Source: Propionivibrio sp. (GTDB taxonomy: Bacteria; Pseudomonadota; Gammaproteobacteria; Burkholderiales; Rhodocyclaceae). From it: a stretch of 35,986 bases of DNA. Location of the stretch: positions 1 through 35,986 of the forward strand of contig JARKPC010000160.1 in assembly GCA_029975435.1 (NCBI GenBank), written 5' to 3'. This document shows, piece after piece, positions 16,402-24,694 of this stretch (its first letter is position 1; each line of letters starts with the position of its first letter). A model generated the notes under the pieces. The model had not been told where the DNA came from and did not search any database. It worked only from the letters and a program-made list of their open reading frames with translations. The position numbers and the translations under genes are program-made.

Positions 16402-16943
16402 GGTTGCAGGCGCTTTTCCAGCAACTCGATTGCGAGGGCACGTTCTCGGGCGCTGCCGCCGCGCACGGCATCGAACAGCGTCAGCAATTCGTACAGCGCC
16501 GGGTTGCGCCCGGCAGCATCGGGCACGCTCGGGTAGAGCGGTTGGAAAGCGATGCCGCGAACGGTTCCATTCTTGTGTGGCCATACCGGCACGGGATCGG
16601 TGCCCGGCATGATCGTTTCCTTAAGCGGTGGCGCCGCATATCCCGTGGGCACGCCGCGCGTGAGGCTGCCTCTGGTGGCGGGGAAGCAATAGCGTGCGCC
16701 GTGCTCAACGAATGAACGGAGCGCGGCGAACACCACGCCGGGTTTTCCGTTTGTGTCCTTGTGTGCCAGTTGTGCCGTTATCGCGCGCTCCACCGCCCCG
16801 TGTACCTCGGATGCCGTCATTCCCAGCTCTGTCGCCAGTACGGCGTATGTGGGCGCAGGGCCTCGATCCAAAGCCAGGCGTAGCAGCACGACCAGGTCTT
16901 GGGGGCGCAGCACGACCTGTGGGTTGGATCTCGGACGAGGCAT
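16398..16943 (-). CDS. Winged-helix protein, AbiEi-like putative antitoxin and autorepressor
   Basis: A 181-residue protein that I recognise only in outline. Residues about 12-60 (LRPQDLVVLLRLAL...LATELGMTASEVHGAVERAI) read as a winged helix-turn-helix. The rest, with RYCFPATRGSLTRGVPTGYAAPPL and LYELLTLFDAVRGGSARERALAIELLEKRL, has no domain I can name. A ribosome-binding site AAGGAG lies 7 nt before the ATG. The gene overlaps the nucleotidyltransferase gene by 4 bp. Its promoter is framed by two near-identical 24-bp palindromes, which makes autoregulation likely; AbiEi antitoxins repress their own operon through two inverted repeats. A stand-alone regulator is the alternative. Confidence 0.65.
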   Translation of the reverse strand: MPRPRSNPQVVLRPQDLVVLLRLALDRGPAPTYAVLATELGMTASEVHGAVERAITAQLAHKDTNGKPGVVFAALRSFVEHGARYCFPATRGSLTRGVPTGYAAPPLKETIMPGTDPVPVWPHKNGTVRGIAFQPLYPSVPDAAGRNPALYELLTLFDAVRGGSARERALAIELLEKRLQP

Positions 16944-16957
16944 TGACTGGCTCCTTC

Positions 16958-16981
16958 ATTCGCTATTCGAGAATAGCGAAT
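16958..16981. promoter_or_regulatory. Operator palindrome 1 of the AbiE-like pair
   Basis: An 11-bp perfect inverted repeat, ATTCGCTATTC and GAATAGCGAAT, around a GA centre. It overlaps the last bases of the -10 hexamer and spans the expected transcription start, ending 14 bp before the start codon. It matches palindrome 2 (17034-17057) at 21 of 24 positions. Confidence 0.75.
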
Positions 16982-17007
16982 ATATGTCTGGTGGCAGGAG
17001 TTTGCAA
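16979..17007 (-). promoter_or_regulatory. Predicted sigma-70 promoter of the AbiE-like pair
   Basis: On the minus strand TTGCAA (17007-17002) and TATATT (16984-16979) are separated by exactly 17 bp. The transcription start would fall near 16972, inside palindrome 1. Palindrome 2 lies upstream of the -35. The geometry is that of a repressor acting at two sites. Confidence 0.65.
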
Positions 17008-17029
17008 TGCCCATTCCACCGACTGTGGC

Positions 17030-17061
17030 GCCCATTCGCGATTCGCGAATCGCGAATGGGC
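17030..17061. promoter_or_regulatory. Operator palindrome 2 of the AbiE-like pair
   Basis: A perfect 32-bp palindrome with the half-site GCCCATTCGCGATTCG. Its inner 24 bp (17034-17057) differ from palindrome 1 at only 3 positions. It sits upstream of the -35, with centre-to-centre distance 76 bp from palindrome 1. Confidence 0.75.
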
Positions 17062-17091
17062 AGGTCGGGGAAGTGGAACGACTCGGATCTC

Positions 17092-17117
17092 GTCATTCCG
17101 GCGAATGCCGGACCCTG
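17092..17117. repeat. Single REP-like palindrome at the right edge of the defence block
   Basis: GTCATTCCGGCGAATGCCGG followed by ACCCTG shares the GTCATTCCGGCG start and hairpin form with the paired element at 13204-13270. It lies 49 bp downstream of the tex stop. Confidence 0.55.
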
Positions 17118-17165
17118 AAAAAGCAACGAACTAGGCGCCGAAGTTCTCCGGTGCGACGGGAAGGT

Positions 17166-19481
17166 TCAGCGCCTGAGCTTCGCGAACGCTGCCGCCATCG
17201 CGCCGGCCGGTTCGGGCTGGCGCGCCTGTTGCTGCCGGGCCTTGTTGCTCATCGGCACGCCGCCGCTCTTCTGGCTCGGCCCTGCGTCGTCGGTCAGGCG
17301 CATGGTGAGGGCGATGCGCTGGCGCGGCAGGTCGACTTCGACGACCTTGACGCGGACCACGTCGCCGGCCTTGACGACTTCGCGCGGGTCTTTCACGAAC
17401 TTGTTGGACAGCGCCGAGATGTGCACGAGGCCGTCCTGATGCACGCCGATGTCGACGAAAGCACCGAAGTTGGCGACGTTGGTGACGACGCCTTCTAGGA
17501 TCATGCCCGGCTGCAGGTCCTTGACTTCCTCGACGCCTTCCTTGAACACCGCCGTCTTGAACTCGGGGCGCGGGTCGCGGCCGGGTTTTTCGAGTTCCTT
17601 GAGGATGTCCTGCACGGTCGGCAGGCCGAACTTCTCGTCGGTGTACTTGGCCGGCTGCAGCGATTTGACGAGGCGTGAGTCGCCGATCACGTCGCGGATG
17701 CCTTTCTTGATGTCAGCGAGGATGCGTTCGACGAGGGGGTAGGCTTCCGGGTGCACGGACGAAGCATCAAGCGGGTTGTCGCCGTTGGTGATGCGCAGGA
17801 AGCCGGCGGCCTGTTCGAAGGTTTTCTCACCCATGCGCGGCACGTCGAGCAGCGCCTTGCGGTTGGGGAAGGCGCCGTTCTTGTCGCGGTAGCTCACGAT
17901 GTTGGCGGCGAGCGTGCTGTTGAGGCCGGAAACGCGGGTAAGCAGCGGCACGGACGCGGTATTTACATCGACGCCGACGGCATTGACGCAGTCCTCGACG
18001 ACGGCGTCGAGCGCACGCGCCAGTTTGGTCTGGCTAACGTCGTGCTGGTACTGGCCGACGCCGATCGACTTCGGGTCGATCTTAACGAGTTCGGCGAGCG
18101 GGTCCTGCAGGCGGCGGGCGATGGACACGGCGCCGCGCAGGCTCACATCGAGTTCCGGAAATTCGCGGGCCGCGTATTCGGAGGCCGAATAGACCGAGGC
18201 GCCGGCTTCGGAGACGACGATCTTGGTGAGGCGCAGTTCCGGCACCATGCGGATCAGGTCGGCGGCGAGCTTGTCGGTTTCGCGCGACGCAGTGCCGTTA
18301 CCGATGCTGACGAGATCGACGTTGTGTTTTCTGGCCAGCATGGCCAGCGTGTGCAGTGCGCCGTCCCAGTCGCGGCGCGGTTCGTGCGGATACACCGTAG
18401 CGGTGTCGAGCAGCTTGCCGGTGGCGTCGACGACGGCGACTTTGCAGCCGGTGCGGATGCCCGGGTCGATGCCCATCGTCGCGCGCTGGCCAGCCGGCGC
18501 GGCGAGCAGCAGGTCGTGCAGGTTGGTGCCGAAGACGCGGATCGCTTCCTCTTCCGCGCGCTCGCGCAAGGCGTTCATCAGGTCGAGCTCGAGGTGCAGG
18601 AATATCTTGATGCGCCAGGTCCAGCGCACCGTGTCGGCCAGCCACTTGTCGGCGGCGCGGCCCTGATCGTTGATGCAGAAATGCTTGGCGATGCGCCCTT
18701 CGCACGGGTTGGGGCCGCTCGGCTTGTTGGCCTCGTCGAGTTCGGTATCGAGCACCAGCGCGACTTGCAGAGCCCCCTCGTTGCGGCCGCGGAAGAGGGC
18801 CAGCGCCCGGTGGGAAGGTACGGTGCTGACGGCCTCGGAATAGTCGAAGTAGTCGCGGAACTTGGCGCCTTCGGCTTCCTTGCCTTCGACGACGGTCGAT
18901 TTGACGACGCCGTGCTCTTCCAGATACTCGCGCAGCTTGCCGAGCAGAGCGGCGTCTTCTGAGAACTGTTCCATGAGGATCTGCCGGGCGCCGTCGAGCA
19001 CGGCTTTTACGTCGGCAAAGCCGGCCTCTGCGTTGATGAACTTCTCCGCCTCATTTTCCGGCGTCAGCGTCGGGTCGGCGAGCAGCGCCTCGGCGAGCGG
19101 CGCAAGACCGGCTTCGCGGGCGATCTGGGCCTTGGTGCGGCGCTTGGGCTTGTACGGCAGGTAAAGGTCTTCGAGGCCTTGCTTGGTCTCGGCGGCATCG
19201 ATCTGTGCGGCAAGCTCCGGCGTGAGCTTCCCTTGCTCTCCGATCGAGGCCAGGATCGCGGCGCGGCGTTCTTCCAGCTCGCGCAGGTAGGCCAGGCGCT
19301 CATCGAGCGTGCGCAGCTGCGTGTCGTCGAGCCCGCCGGTCACTTCCTTGCGGTAACGGGCGACGAACGGAACCGTCGCGCCTTCGTCGAGCAGTTCCAC
19401 GGCGGCGACGACCTGGCGCAGGGTGCAGCCGATTTCTTCGGCGATTTTCTGGGTGATGCGGAGTTCAGCGGAGGATGCCAT
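17166..19481 (-). CDS. tex: Tex family RNA-binding transcription accessory protein
   Basis: A 771-residue protein, the usual Tex length. The ATG at 19481 ([18 protein letters not shown]) matches the usual N-terminus; the frame stays open upstream but that extension is unlike Tex. Order of domains: N-terminal helical Tex region, YqgF/RuvX-like RNase H fold ([18 protein letters not shown]), helix-hairpin-helix pair ([27 protein letters not shown]) and a C-terminal S1 domain ([31 protein letters not shown], about 656-727), then a short basic tail. Tex binds nucleic acid and is linked to transcription, expression of toxin genes and stress tolerance. It is divergent from fliW. Confidence 0.96.
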   Translation of the reverse strand: MASSAELRITQKIAEEIGCTLRQVVAAVELLDEGATVPFVARYRKEVTGGLDDTQLRTLDERLAYLRELEERRAAILASIGEQGKLTPELAAQIDAAETKQGLEDLYLPYKPKRRTKAQIAREAGLAPLAEALLADPTLTPENEAEKFINAEAGFADVKAVLDGARQILMEQFSEDAALLGKLREYLEEHGVVKSTVVEGKEAEGAKFRDYFDYSEAVSTVPSHRALALFRGRNEGALQVALVLDTELDEANKPSGPNPCEGRIAKHFCINDQGRAADKWLADTVRWTWRIKIFLHLELDLMNALRERAEEEAIRVFGTNLHDLLLAAPAGQRATMGIDPGIRTGCKVAVVDATGKLLDTATVYPHEPRRDWDGALHTLAMLARKHNVDLVSIGNGTASRETDKLAADLIRMVPELRLTKIVVSEAGASVYSASEYAAREFPELDVSLRGAVSIARRLQDPLAELVKIDPKSIGVGQYQHDVSQTKLARALDAVVEDCVNAVGVDVNTASVPLLTRVSGLNSTLAANIVSYRDKNGAFPNRKALLDVPRMGEKTFEQAAGFLRITNGDNPLDASSVHPEAYPLVERILADIKKGIRDVIGDSRLVKSLQPAKYTDEKFGLPTVQDILKELEKPGRDPRPEFKTAVFKEGVEEVKDLQPGMILEGVVTNVANFGAFVDIGVHQDGLVHISALSNKFVKDPREVVKAGDVVRVKVVEVDLPRQRIALTMRLTDDAGPSQKSGGVPMSNKARQQQARQPEPAGAMAAAFAKLRR

Positions 19482-19674
19482 CGGCGTTGCGTTCGTTCGG
19501 AAAAAAGGGCGAACTATGCGCAATCGGGAAGGAAAATTCAAGTGCGCCCGGGATTGAACAGCCAAAAGCAAAACACAGACCCTCGGCAACTTTACCTTTG
19601 CCTTGCAGTGCGTATTCGAATGGGGTTAAATGAACCGCCGGTCATTGGTGAACCGGGCATACGGGGATGGAGTC

Positions 19675-20103
19675 ATGAAAATCGATATCGAGCGTCTGGG
19701 GCTGAAAAACGTGGTGGTTGATCCGGAAACCCTGTTTACGTTTCCTGATGGTCTGGCCGGCTTCGAGCACTGCAAGCGCTTCAAGTTGTTCCACGAAGAA
19801 GGCAAGCCGACTGTGTTCTGGCTGCAATCCGTTGATGATCCGGATGTGATGTTTCCGGTGGTCGCTCCCGAGCAACTTGACCTGGAGTATCAGATCGAGT
19901 TGAGCGACGAGGATTGTTCTCTGATCGACTTGCAGGACGGTGCCGATGCCGCATTGGTGGTGATCATCTATCGCGATGCGGCGCAGGACGGCAAAATTGC
20001 TGCGAACGCCCATTCGCCCGTGGTTCTGAATCTGAAAAGCCGCAAGGGGATGCAGAAGATTTTGAAGAGCATTGAGCCTACGCTGGTTTTTCGCGGTCGA
20101 TAG
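19675..20103 (+). CDS. fliW: Flagellar assembly factor FliW
   Basis: A 142-residue FliW protein. Family hallmarks: FPDGLAGFEHCKRFKLF near residues 24-40, FWLQSVDDPDVMFPVV in the middle and NAHSPVVLNLKSRKGMQKIL near the C-terminus. The ATG at 19675 fits the usual family start; an upstream ATG at 19630 adds an atypical 15 residues. FliW binds flagellin and, in Bacillus and Campylobacter, antagonises the RNA-binding protein CsrA, linking flagellin translation to assembly. It stands alone here, away from flagellar genes or csrA, between divergent tex and a strong terminator. Confidence 0.9.
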   Translation: MKIDIERLGLKNVVVDPETLFTFPDGLAGFEHCKRFKLFHEEGKPTVFWLQSVDDPDVMFPVVAPEQLDLEYQIELSDEDCSLIDLQDGADAALVVIIYRDAAQDGKIAANAHSPVVLNLKSRKGMQKILKSIEPTLVFRGR

Positions 20104-20171
20104 GAGAGGGTGACGGAGACAACCTTCGCGTTTCCAGATTGGCCAGTAACCACCTGTTGGAGGCCCTGACG

Positions 20172-20209
20172 AAGATGCCGCGGCGACAAGCGCGGCATCT
20201 TTTTTTTTT
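20172..20209 (+). terminator. Intrinsic terminator of fliW
   Basis: An 11-bp perfect stem (AAGATGCCGCG with CGCGGCATCTT), an 8-nt loop and a run of T residues through 20209, about 70 bp after the fliW stop. It also separates fliW from the convergent arnD-like gene. Confidence 0.93.
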
Positions 20210-20253
20210 CGGCGCGCCCCGCACGCGCTTGCTTTCGGGAGGCGCTTAGTGCC

Positions 20254-21126
20254 TCAGGGGAAAGCCTTCCCTTGCACCATTCTGATACCCGCCCTGCCGG
20301 CAAATTCGGCGAACTCGACGGAATGCCTCGGCAAGTCGGCTATGTTCAGCGATGCACGGATGTCCCGCAGGGCAACCAGGGCGCAATCGCCGCTCTTCCA
20401 GCTGTTCAGCAGACGTTCGAAGGCGTCGATGAATCTCATTCCCTCCAGTTCGGCGCGCAGCGTAAAGACGTGATCGCCGGGTATGGCTTTTGACAGCTGA
20501 AGAATCCGGTCTACGGCCTGCTCGGGCGAAAGGCCGGGTTCGAGGACGAGTATTTCGTCGAGAGTCGGCAGGGTCGTCGGAATTTGCGGACAGTCGATCA
20601 GCTCACCATCGATGACCGGCAGGAATGGGTGGCTGCCGCGGCAATCGCTGGCGTAGGAAAATCCTTTTCGCTGTGTGAGGCGCAGGGCGTGGCGGTTCAT
20701 CCGCCAACCGGCGGCGGCATGCGCCAGCGGCGCAGTGCCAAATACATCCGCGAAGCGCTTGCAGGCTTTCCCCATGGCGGATTCCGCAAGGCTGTTTTCG
20801 GAGGCGAGTATCCGCTCTTCCCATTCGGCGCGATCCCACGCGTGGATGCCCGTTTCGAAGCCTGCCTCATGCGTCTGCTTCAGGATGTCGGCACAACGGG
20901 TTCCGATGTCCGGCCCCGGCAGCACGCGTCCGTAGAGGCGGGAAGCAAGGCCGTAGTATCGTTTCAGCGAATCCGCGCCGGATGCGCGTCCACTGCGATC
21001 CGGGCCGAGCGAAAAGAAAAACGAGGCTTGTGCGCCATGATTCCTGAGTATTCCGGCGAGTGCCGGGACGCCAATCTGCGTTCCGTGGCAGGTGTCGACG
21101 TCGATCTTGAGGGCAATTCGTTTCAT
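20254..21126 (-). CDS. arnD: ArnD-like polysaccharide deacetylase, putative deformylase
   Basis: A 290-residue protein close in pattern to E. coli ArnD: MKRIALKIDVDTCHGTQIGVPAL at the start (ArnD has KVGLRIDVDTFRGTREGVP), ASFFFSLGPDRSGR, GIHAWDRAEWE, AAAGWRMN, SDCRGSHPFLP and QIPTTLPTLDE. The ATG at 21126 is set by this alignment, although no good Shine-Dalgarno is seen. ArnD removes the formyl group from undecaprenyl-phosphate-bound formamido-arabinose for lipid A modification. No other arn gene is in the window, so another deformylase or deacetylase reaction is possible. It follows the Mth938-domain gene after 55 bp and is probably co-transcribed. Confidence 0.8.
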   Translation of the reverse strand: MKRIALKIDVDTCHGTQIGVPALAGILRNHGAQASFFFSLGPDRSGRASGADSLKRYYGLASRLYGRVLPGPDIGTRCADILKQTHEAGFETGIHAWDRAEWEERILASENSLAESAMGKACKRFADVFGTAPLAHAAAGWRMNRHALRLTQRKGFSYASDCRGSHPFLPVIDGELIDCPQIPTTLPTLDEILVLEPGLSPEQAVDRILQLSKAIPGDHVFTLRAELEGMRFIDAFERLLNSWKSGDCALVALRDIRASLNIADLPRHSVEFAEFAGRAGIRMVQGKAFP

Positions 21127-21181
21127 TGGAGGTAAGGTTGCTGCCGGCCGAGATACGACGGGTGGCCCTGCCGGCAAGGTT

Positions 21182-21553
21182 TCAAGAGAAAAGCAGCGCT
21201 GCAGCGACTTTCCGTTTTTCTCCGGCGAGGACGTTGTAGGTCCGGCAGACGGCCCGGATGTCCATGACTTCAAGCCCTTTTCGTGTCTGCATGAGCGGTT
21301 GCAGCAGTTCGGGGCGAGGGAATCGAAGCAGGTCGCCAGTGCCCAGCAGGATTATTTCGGCGTCGAGAGCAGCAAGGAAGTCGAAATCGGTGCGCGCGAG
21401 CGTGTCGAAGTTCGCGGTGGTCCAGCCTTCGATCAGTTGGTACGGCAGGACGATGAGGCTTCCGGTGTGCCGGACGGCATTGACGCTGACATAGCCGTCG
21501 CCATAGGCTGTAAATGTGTTCCATCCTTCTGTCTGGGCCGGTTGCAGCTTCAT
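21182..21553 (-). CDS. Mth938-like domain (DUF498) protein
   Basis: A 123-residue protein of the Mth938/NDUFAF3-like family: NTFTAYGDGYVSVN, SLIVLPYQLIEGW, EIILLGTG and GLEVMDIRAVCRTYNVLAGEKRKVAAALL. The mitochondrial relative NDUFAF3 helps assemble respiratory complex I; bacterial members are small proteins of unknown function often near translocase or respiratory genes. A TATAAT lies 32 bp upstream. It is the first gene of a two-gene unit with the ArnD-like gene. Confidence 0.88.
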   Translation of the reverse strand: MKLQPAQTEGWNTFTAYGDGYVSVNAVRHTGSLIVLPYQLIEGWTTANFDTLARTDFDFLAALDAEIILLGTGDLLRFPRPELLQPLMQTRKGLEVMDIRAVCRTYNVLAGEKRKVAAALLFS

Positions 21554-21584
21554 AAAATTGCGGTGCGCGGTGCGATAAAGTAGG

Positions 21585-21590
21585 ATTATA
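21585..21590 (-). promoter_or_regulatory. -10 hexamer upstream of the Mth938-domain gene
   Basis: TATAAT on the minus strand, 32 bp before the start codon. No convincing -35 lies at 16-18 bp. The space between this gene and divergent alaA (21554-21708) shows nothing else clear. Confidence 0.4.
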
Positions 21591-21708
21591 TCTTTTGCAG
21601 CCGCCTGTACGCTGGCGTTTGGCCCTGGTGTTTGGCCTCTGTCCGGCGAGTGGAGCTTCGGTTCCTCGATGAAGGGGCGGTCTGCACCCAGACGATGAAG
21701 GAATAGCC

Positions 21709-22935
21709 GTGAAGCCCGTTTACAAATCGAACAAGCTTGCCAACGTCTGCTACGACATTCGCGGTCCCGTCTTGCAACAGGCCAAGCGCATGGAAGACGA
21801 AGGGCAGAAGATCATCAAGCTGAACATCGGAAATCTGGCGGCGTTCGGCTTCGATTCGCCGGAAGAGATTCAGCTGGACATGATCCGGAATCTCCCGAAT
21901 GCGGCGGGCTACTCGGACTCCAAGGGAATCTTCGCGGCCCGCAAGGCGGTCATGCACTACACGCAACTGAAGCAGATCAGGGGCGTGACGCTCGAGGATA
22001 TCTACATCGGCAACGGAGTCTCGGAGCTGATCGTCATGGCCATGAACGCTCTGCTCAATACGGGGGACGAAGTGCTCGTGCCGGCGCCGGATTATCCGTT
22101 GTGGACGGCAGCAGTCAGCCTGTCCGGAGGAACCCCGCGGCATTATCTTTGCGACGAGCAGAACGGCTGGCTGCCGGACATCGCCGATATTCGCAGCAAG
22201 ATCACGCCGCGCACCCGGGCAATAGTGATCATCAACCCGAACAATCCGACTGGCGCCTTGTATCCCGAAAGCGTGTTGCGCGAGATCGTTGCCATTGCGC
22301 GCGAACATGGTTTGATCATTTACGCCGACGAGGTGTACGACAAGGTGCTTTATGACGGTGCCACGCATACGGCGATCGGCTCGCTTTCGGAAGATGTGCT
22401 GACCATCAGCTTCAACGGTTTGTCCAAGAACTACCGTTCCTGCGGCTATCGCGCCGGCTGGATGGTGGTGTCCGGCGACCAGCGCGACGCACGCGACTAT
22501 ATCGAAGGCCTGGAGATGCTGGCCTCGATGCGTCTTTGCGCCAACGTGCCCGGTCAGTACGGCATCCAGACGGCGCTCGGCGGCTATCAGAGCATCAACG
22601 ACCTGGTGGCACCGGGGGGGCGCCTGTGCCGTCAGCGTGACCTGGCGCATGAACTCATCACGGCGATTCCCGGGGTGACGTGCGTCAAGCCGAAAGCCAC
22701 GCTTTACATGTTCCCGCATCTCGATCCGGAGATGTATCCGATCAAGGACGATCAGGCGTTCATCGCCGAATTCCTGAAGGAAGAGCGGGTTCTGCTGGTG
22801 CAGGGAACGGGCTTCAACTGGCCGCAACCTGACCATTTCCGGCTGGTATTCCTGCCGCATGAGGATGTGCTCCGGGAGGCGATAACCCGCATCGGCCGCT
22901 TCCTGGAAAATTATCGCAAGCGGCACGGAACCTGA
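21709..22935 (+). CDS. alaA: Alanine-synthesising aminotransferase AlaA
   Basis: A 408-residue PLP-dependent class I/II aminotransferase, very close in pattern to E. coli AlaA (YfbQ), which makes alanine from pyruvate and glutamate. The start is GTG at 21709 after AAGGAAT. Visible: KLANVCYDIRGPVL, APDYPLWTAAVSLSGG, NPNNPTGALY, YADEVYDKVLYD, the PLP lysine in FNGLSKNYRSCGYRAGW, and EGLEMLASMRLCANVP. The N-terminal NIGNPAPFGF of the E. coli enzyme reads NIGNLAAFGF here. One base separates it from the next gene. Confidence 0.94.
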   Translation: MKPVYKSNKLANVCYDIRGPVLQQAKRMEDEGQKIIKLNIGNLAAFGFDSPEEIQLDMIRNLPNAAGYSDSKGIFAARKAVMHYTQLKQIRGVTLEDIYIGNGVSELIVMAMNALLNTGDEVLVPAPDYPLWTAAVSLSGGTPRHYLCDEQNGWLPDIADIRSKITPRTRAIVIINPNNPTGALYPESVLREIVAIAREHGLIIYADEVYDKVLYDGATHTAIGSLSEDVLTISFNGLSKNYRSCGYRAGWMVVSGDQRDARDYIEGLEMLASMRLCANVPGQYGIQTALGGYQSINDLVAPGGRLCRQRDLAHELITAIPGVTCVKPKATLYMFPHLDPEMYPIKDDQAFIAEFLKEERVLLVQGTGFNWPQPDHFRLVFLPHEDVLREAITRIGRFLENYRKRHGT

Positions 22936-22936
22936 G

Positions 22937-23377
22937 ATGAGGGTTGTTGCCGTAACCGATAACCAGGGTCAAGTGGTGGAGCCGGCCTGGTTGTCAAACG
23001 CGGAGTCCGTTCACCGGCAGTTGCGTCCGCAACTGCCGGCGGATTATTCGTCGCGTCTGCGCGAGGTGTTTGCCAACGGTGCGCGGATGGCCGTTGTGGT
23101 GGAAGGTGACAAGGTCGTTTGCGTGGCTGTTTGGCGAATCATTGAAAACACCAATGAGGGGCGCCGGCTCTATGTGGATGATCTGGTGAGCGACGAGGCA
23201 CGGCGTTCGCGAGGTTCGGGAAAGTTGTTGCTCGACTGGCTGGAGGAAAAGGCCAGATCTCTTGGTTGTGGTGCATTGACGCTCGATTCCGGGGTGCAGC
23301 GACATGGCGCGCATCGTTTCTATTTTCGCGAGGGACTGCATGTCTCCGCGTACAGTTTTAAGAAAGTCCTGAAATGA
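22937..23377 (+). CDS. GNAT family N-acetyltransferase
   Basis: A 146-residue GNAT-fold protein. The acetyl-CoA loop region is RLYVDDLVSDEARRSRGSGKLLLDWLEEKARSLGCGALTLDSG, with RRSRGSGK filling the Q/RxxGxG/A position, followed by HRFYFREGL. Its substrate is unknown. The ATG lies 1 bp after the alaA stop and its own stop overlaps the hom start as ATGA, so it is translationally bound between two amino-acid genes. Candidate roles are acetylation of an amino acid, a small metabolite or a protein. Confidence 0.88.
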   Translation: MRVVAVTDNQGQVVEPAWLSNAESVHRQLRPQLPADYSSRLREVFANGARMAVVVEGDKVVCVAVWRIIENTNEGRRLYVDDLVSDEARRSRGSGKLLLDWLEEKARSLGCGALTLDSGVQRHGAHRFYFREGLHVSAYSFKKVLK

Positions 23378-24684
23378 AACCGATCAACGTTGGACTGCTG
23401 GGCATCGGCACAGTCGGTGGCGGCACCTTTACCGTACTTGAACGCAACGCCGAGGAAATCGCCCGGCGCGCCGGGCGCCCGATTCAAATTACGGTGGTCG
23501 CCGACAAGAACCTGGATCTCGCCAGGAAAGTTACCGGCGGACGCTGCAGGATTACCGACGATGCCTTTGCCGTGGTCGGCGATGCGGAGATCGATATCGT
23601 CGTCGAGTTGATCGGCGGTTGCGGCGTGGCCAAGGAGCTCGTCCTCAAGGCCATCGACAACGGCAAGCATGTGGTGACCGCCAACAAGGCGCTGCTGGCG
23701 AATCACGGCAACGAGATTTTTGCCGCCGCACAGAAGGTGGGGGTGACCGTTGCCTTCGAGGCGGCCGTTGCCGGCGGCATTCCGATCATCAAGGCGCTGC
23801 GCGAGGGGTTGACCGCCAACCGTATCGAGTGGATTGCCGGCATCATCAACGGGACGACCAATTTCATCCTCTCCGAAATGCGCAGCAAGGGGCTGCCCTT
23901 TGACGAAGTCCTCAAGGAGGCCCAGCTTCTGGGGTATGCCGAGGCCGATCCCACTTTCGACGTTGAAGGCATCGATGCGGCACACAAGCTGACCATCATG
24001 AGTGCCATCGCCTTCGGCAACTCGATGAAGTTCGACCAGGCCTACATCGAGGGAATCACCAAACTGGATTCGACCGATATCACGTACGCCGAGCAACTGG
24101 GCTACCGCATCAAGCTGCTGGGTATTACCAAGCGTACGCCCGAGGGTGTCGAGCTGCGCGTGCATCCGACGCTGATTCCCGCCAAGCGCCTGATCGCCAA
24201 TGTCGAAGGGGCGATGAATGCGGTGCTGGTCAAGGGCGATGCCGTCGGGGCGACGCTCTACTATGGCAAGGGTGCCGGCGCGGAACCGACAGCATCGGCT
24301 GTCATCGCCGATCTGGTCGACGTGGCGCGCATGCACACCGCCGATCCGGAACATCGCGTCCCGCATCTGGCTTTCCAGCCCGATGCCATCGTCGAATTGC
24401 CCATCCTGCCGATTTCCGAAGTCATCACCAGCTATTATCTGCGTATGCGGGTTGAGGACAAACCGGGTGTTCTTGCCGACATCACGCGGATTCTTGCCGA
24501 ACATCAGATTTCGATCGATGCCATGATCCAGCGGGAACCCGATGAAGGCGAGGAGCAGGCGGACATCATCATGCTCACGCACCAGACACGCGAGAAGAAC
24601 ATCGAGGACGCCATTGCCAGGATCGAGAAGCTGACGGTCATCAAGGGCGGAATCACTCGTCTCCGTCTTGAGGGATTGCTTTAG
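23374..24684 (+). CDS. hom: Homoserine dehydrogenase
   Basis: A 436-residue monofunctional homoserine dehydrogenase that reduces aspartate semialdehyde to homoserine for threonine and methionine synthesis. NAD(P)-binding motif GLLGIGTVGGG at 7-17, catalytic-domain signatures ANKALLANHG, EAAVAGGIPII and GIINGTTNFILSEM, and a C-terminal ACT domain (about 355-436, RVEDKPGVLADITRILAEHQISI) for feedback control by threonine. Start overlaps the GNAT stop by 4 bp. In many betaproteobacteria thrC follows hom; here it does not. Confidence 0.96.
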   Translation: MKPINVGLLGIGTVGGGTFTVLERNAEEIARRAGRPIQITVVADKNLDLARKVTGGRCRITDDAFAVVGDAEIDIVVELIGGCGVAKELVLKAIDNGKHVVTANKALLANHGNEIFAAAQKVGVTVAFEAAVAGGIPIIKALREGLTANRIEWIAGIINGTTNFILSEMRSKGLPFDEVLKEAQLLGYAEADPTFDVEGIDAAHKLTIMSAIAFGNSMKFDQAYIEGITKLDSTDITYAEQLGYRIKLLGITKRTPEGVELRVHPTLIPAKRLIANVEGAMNAVLVKGDAVGATLYYGKGAGAEPTASAVIADLVDVARMHTADPEHRVPHLAFQPDAIVELPILPISEVITSYYLRMRVEDKPGVLADITRILAEHQISIDAMIQREPDEGEEQADIIMLTHQTREKNIEDAIARIEKLTVIKGGITRLRLEGLL

Positions 24685-24694
24685 TCACGAGCAC

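Noticed and set aside
13204..17117. REP-like copies and palindromes as a CRISPR array
   Set aside because: Only three related copies, widely and irregularly spaced, inverted and without spacer-sized intervals or cas genes.
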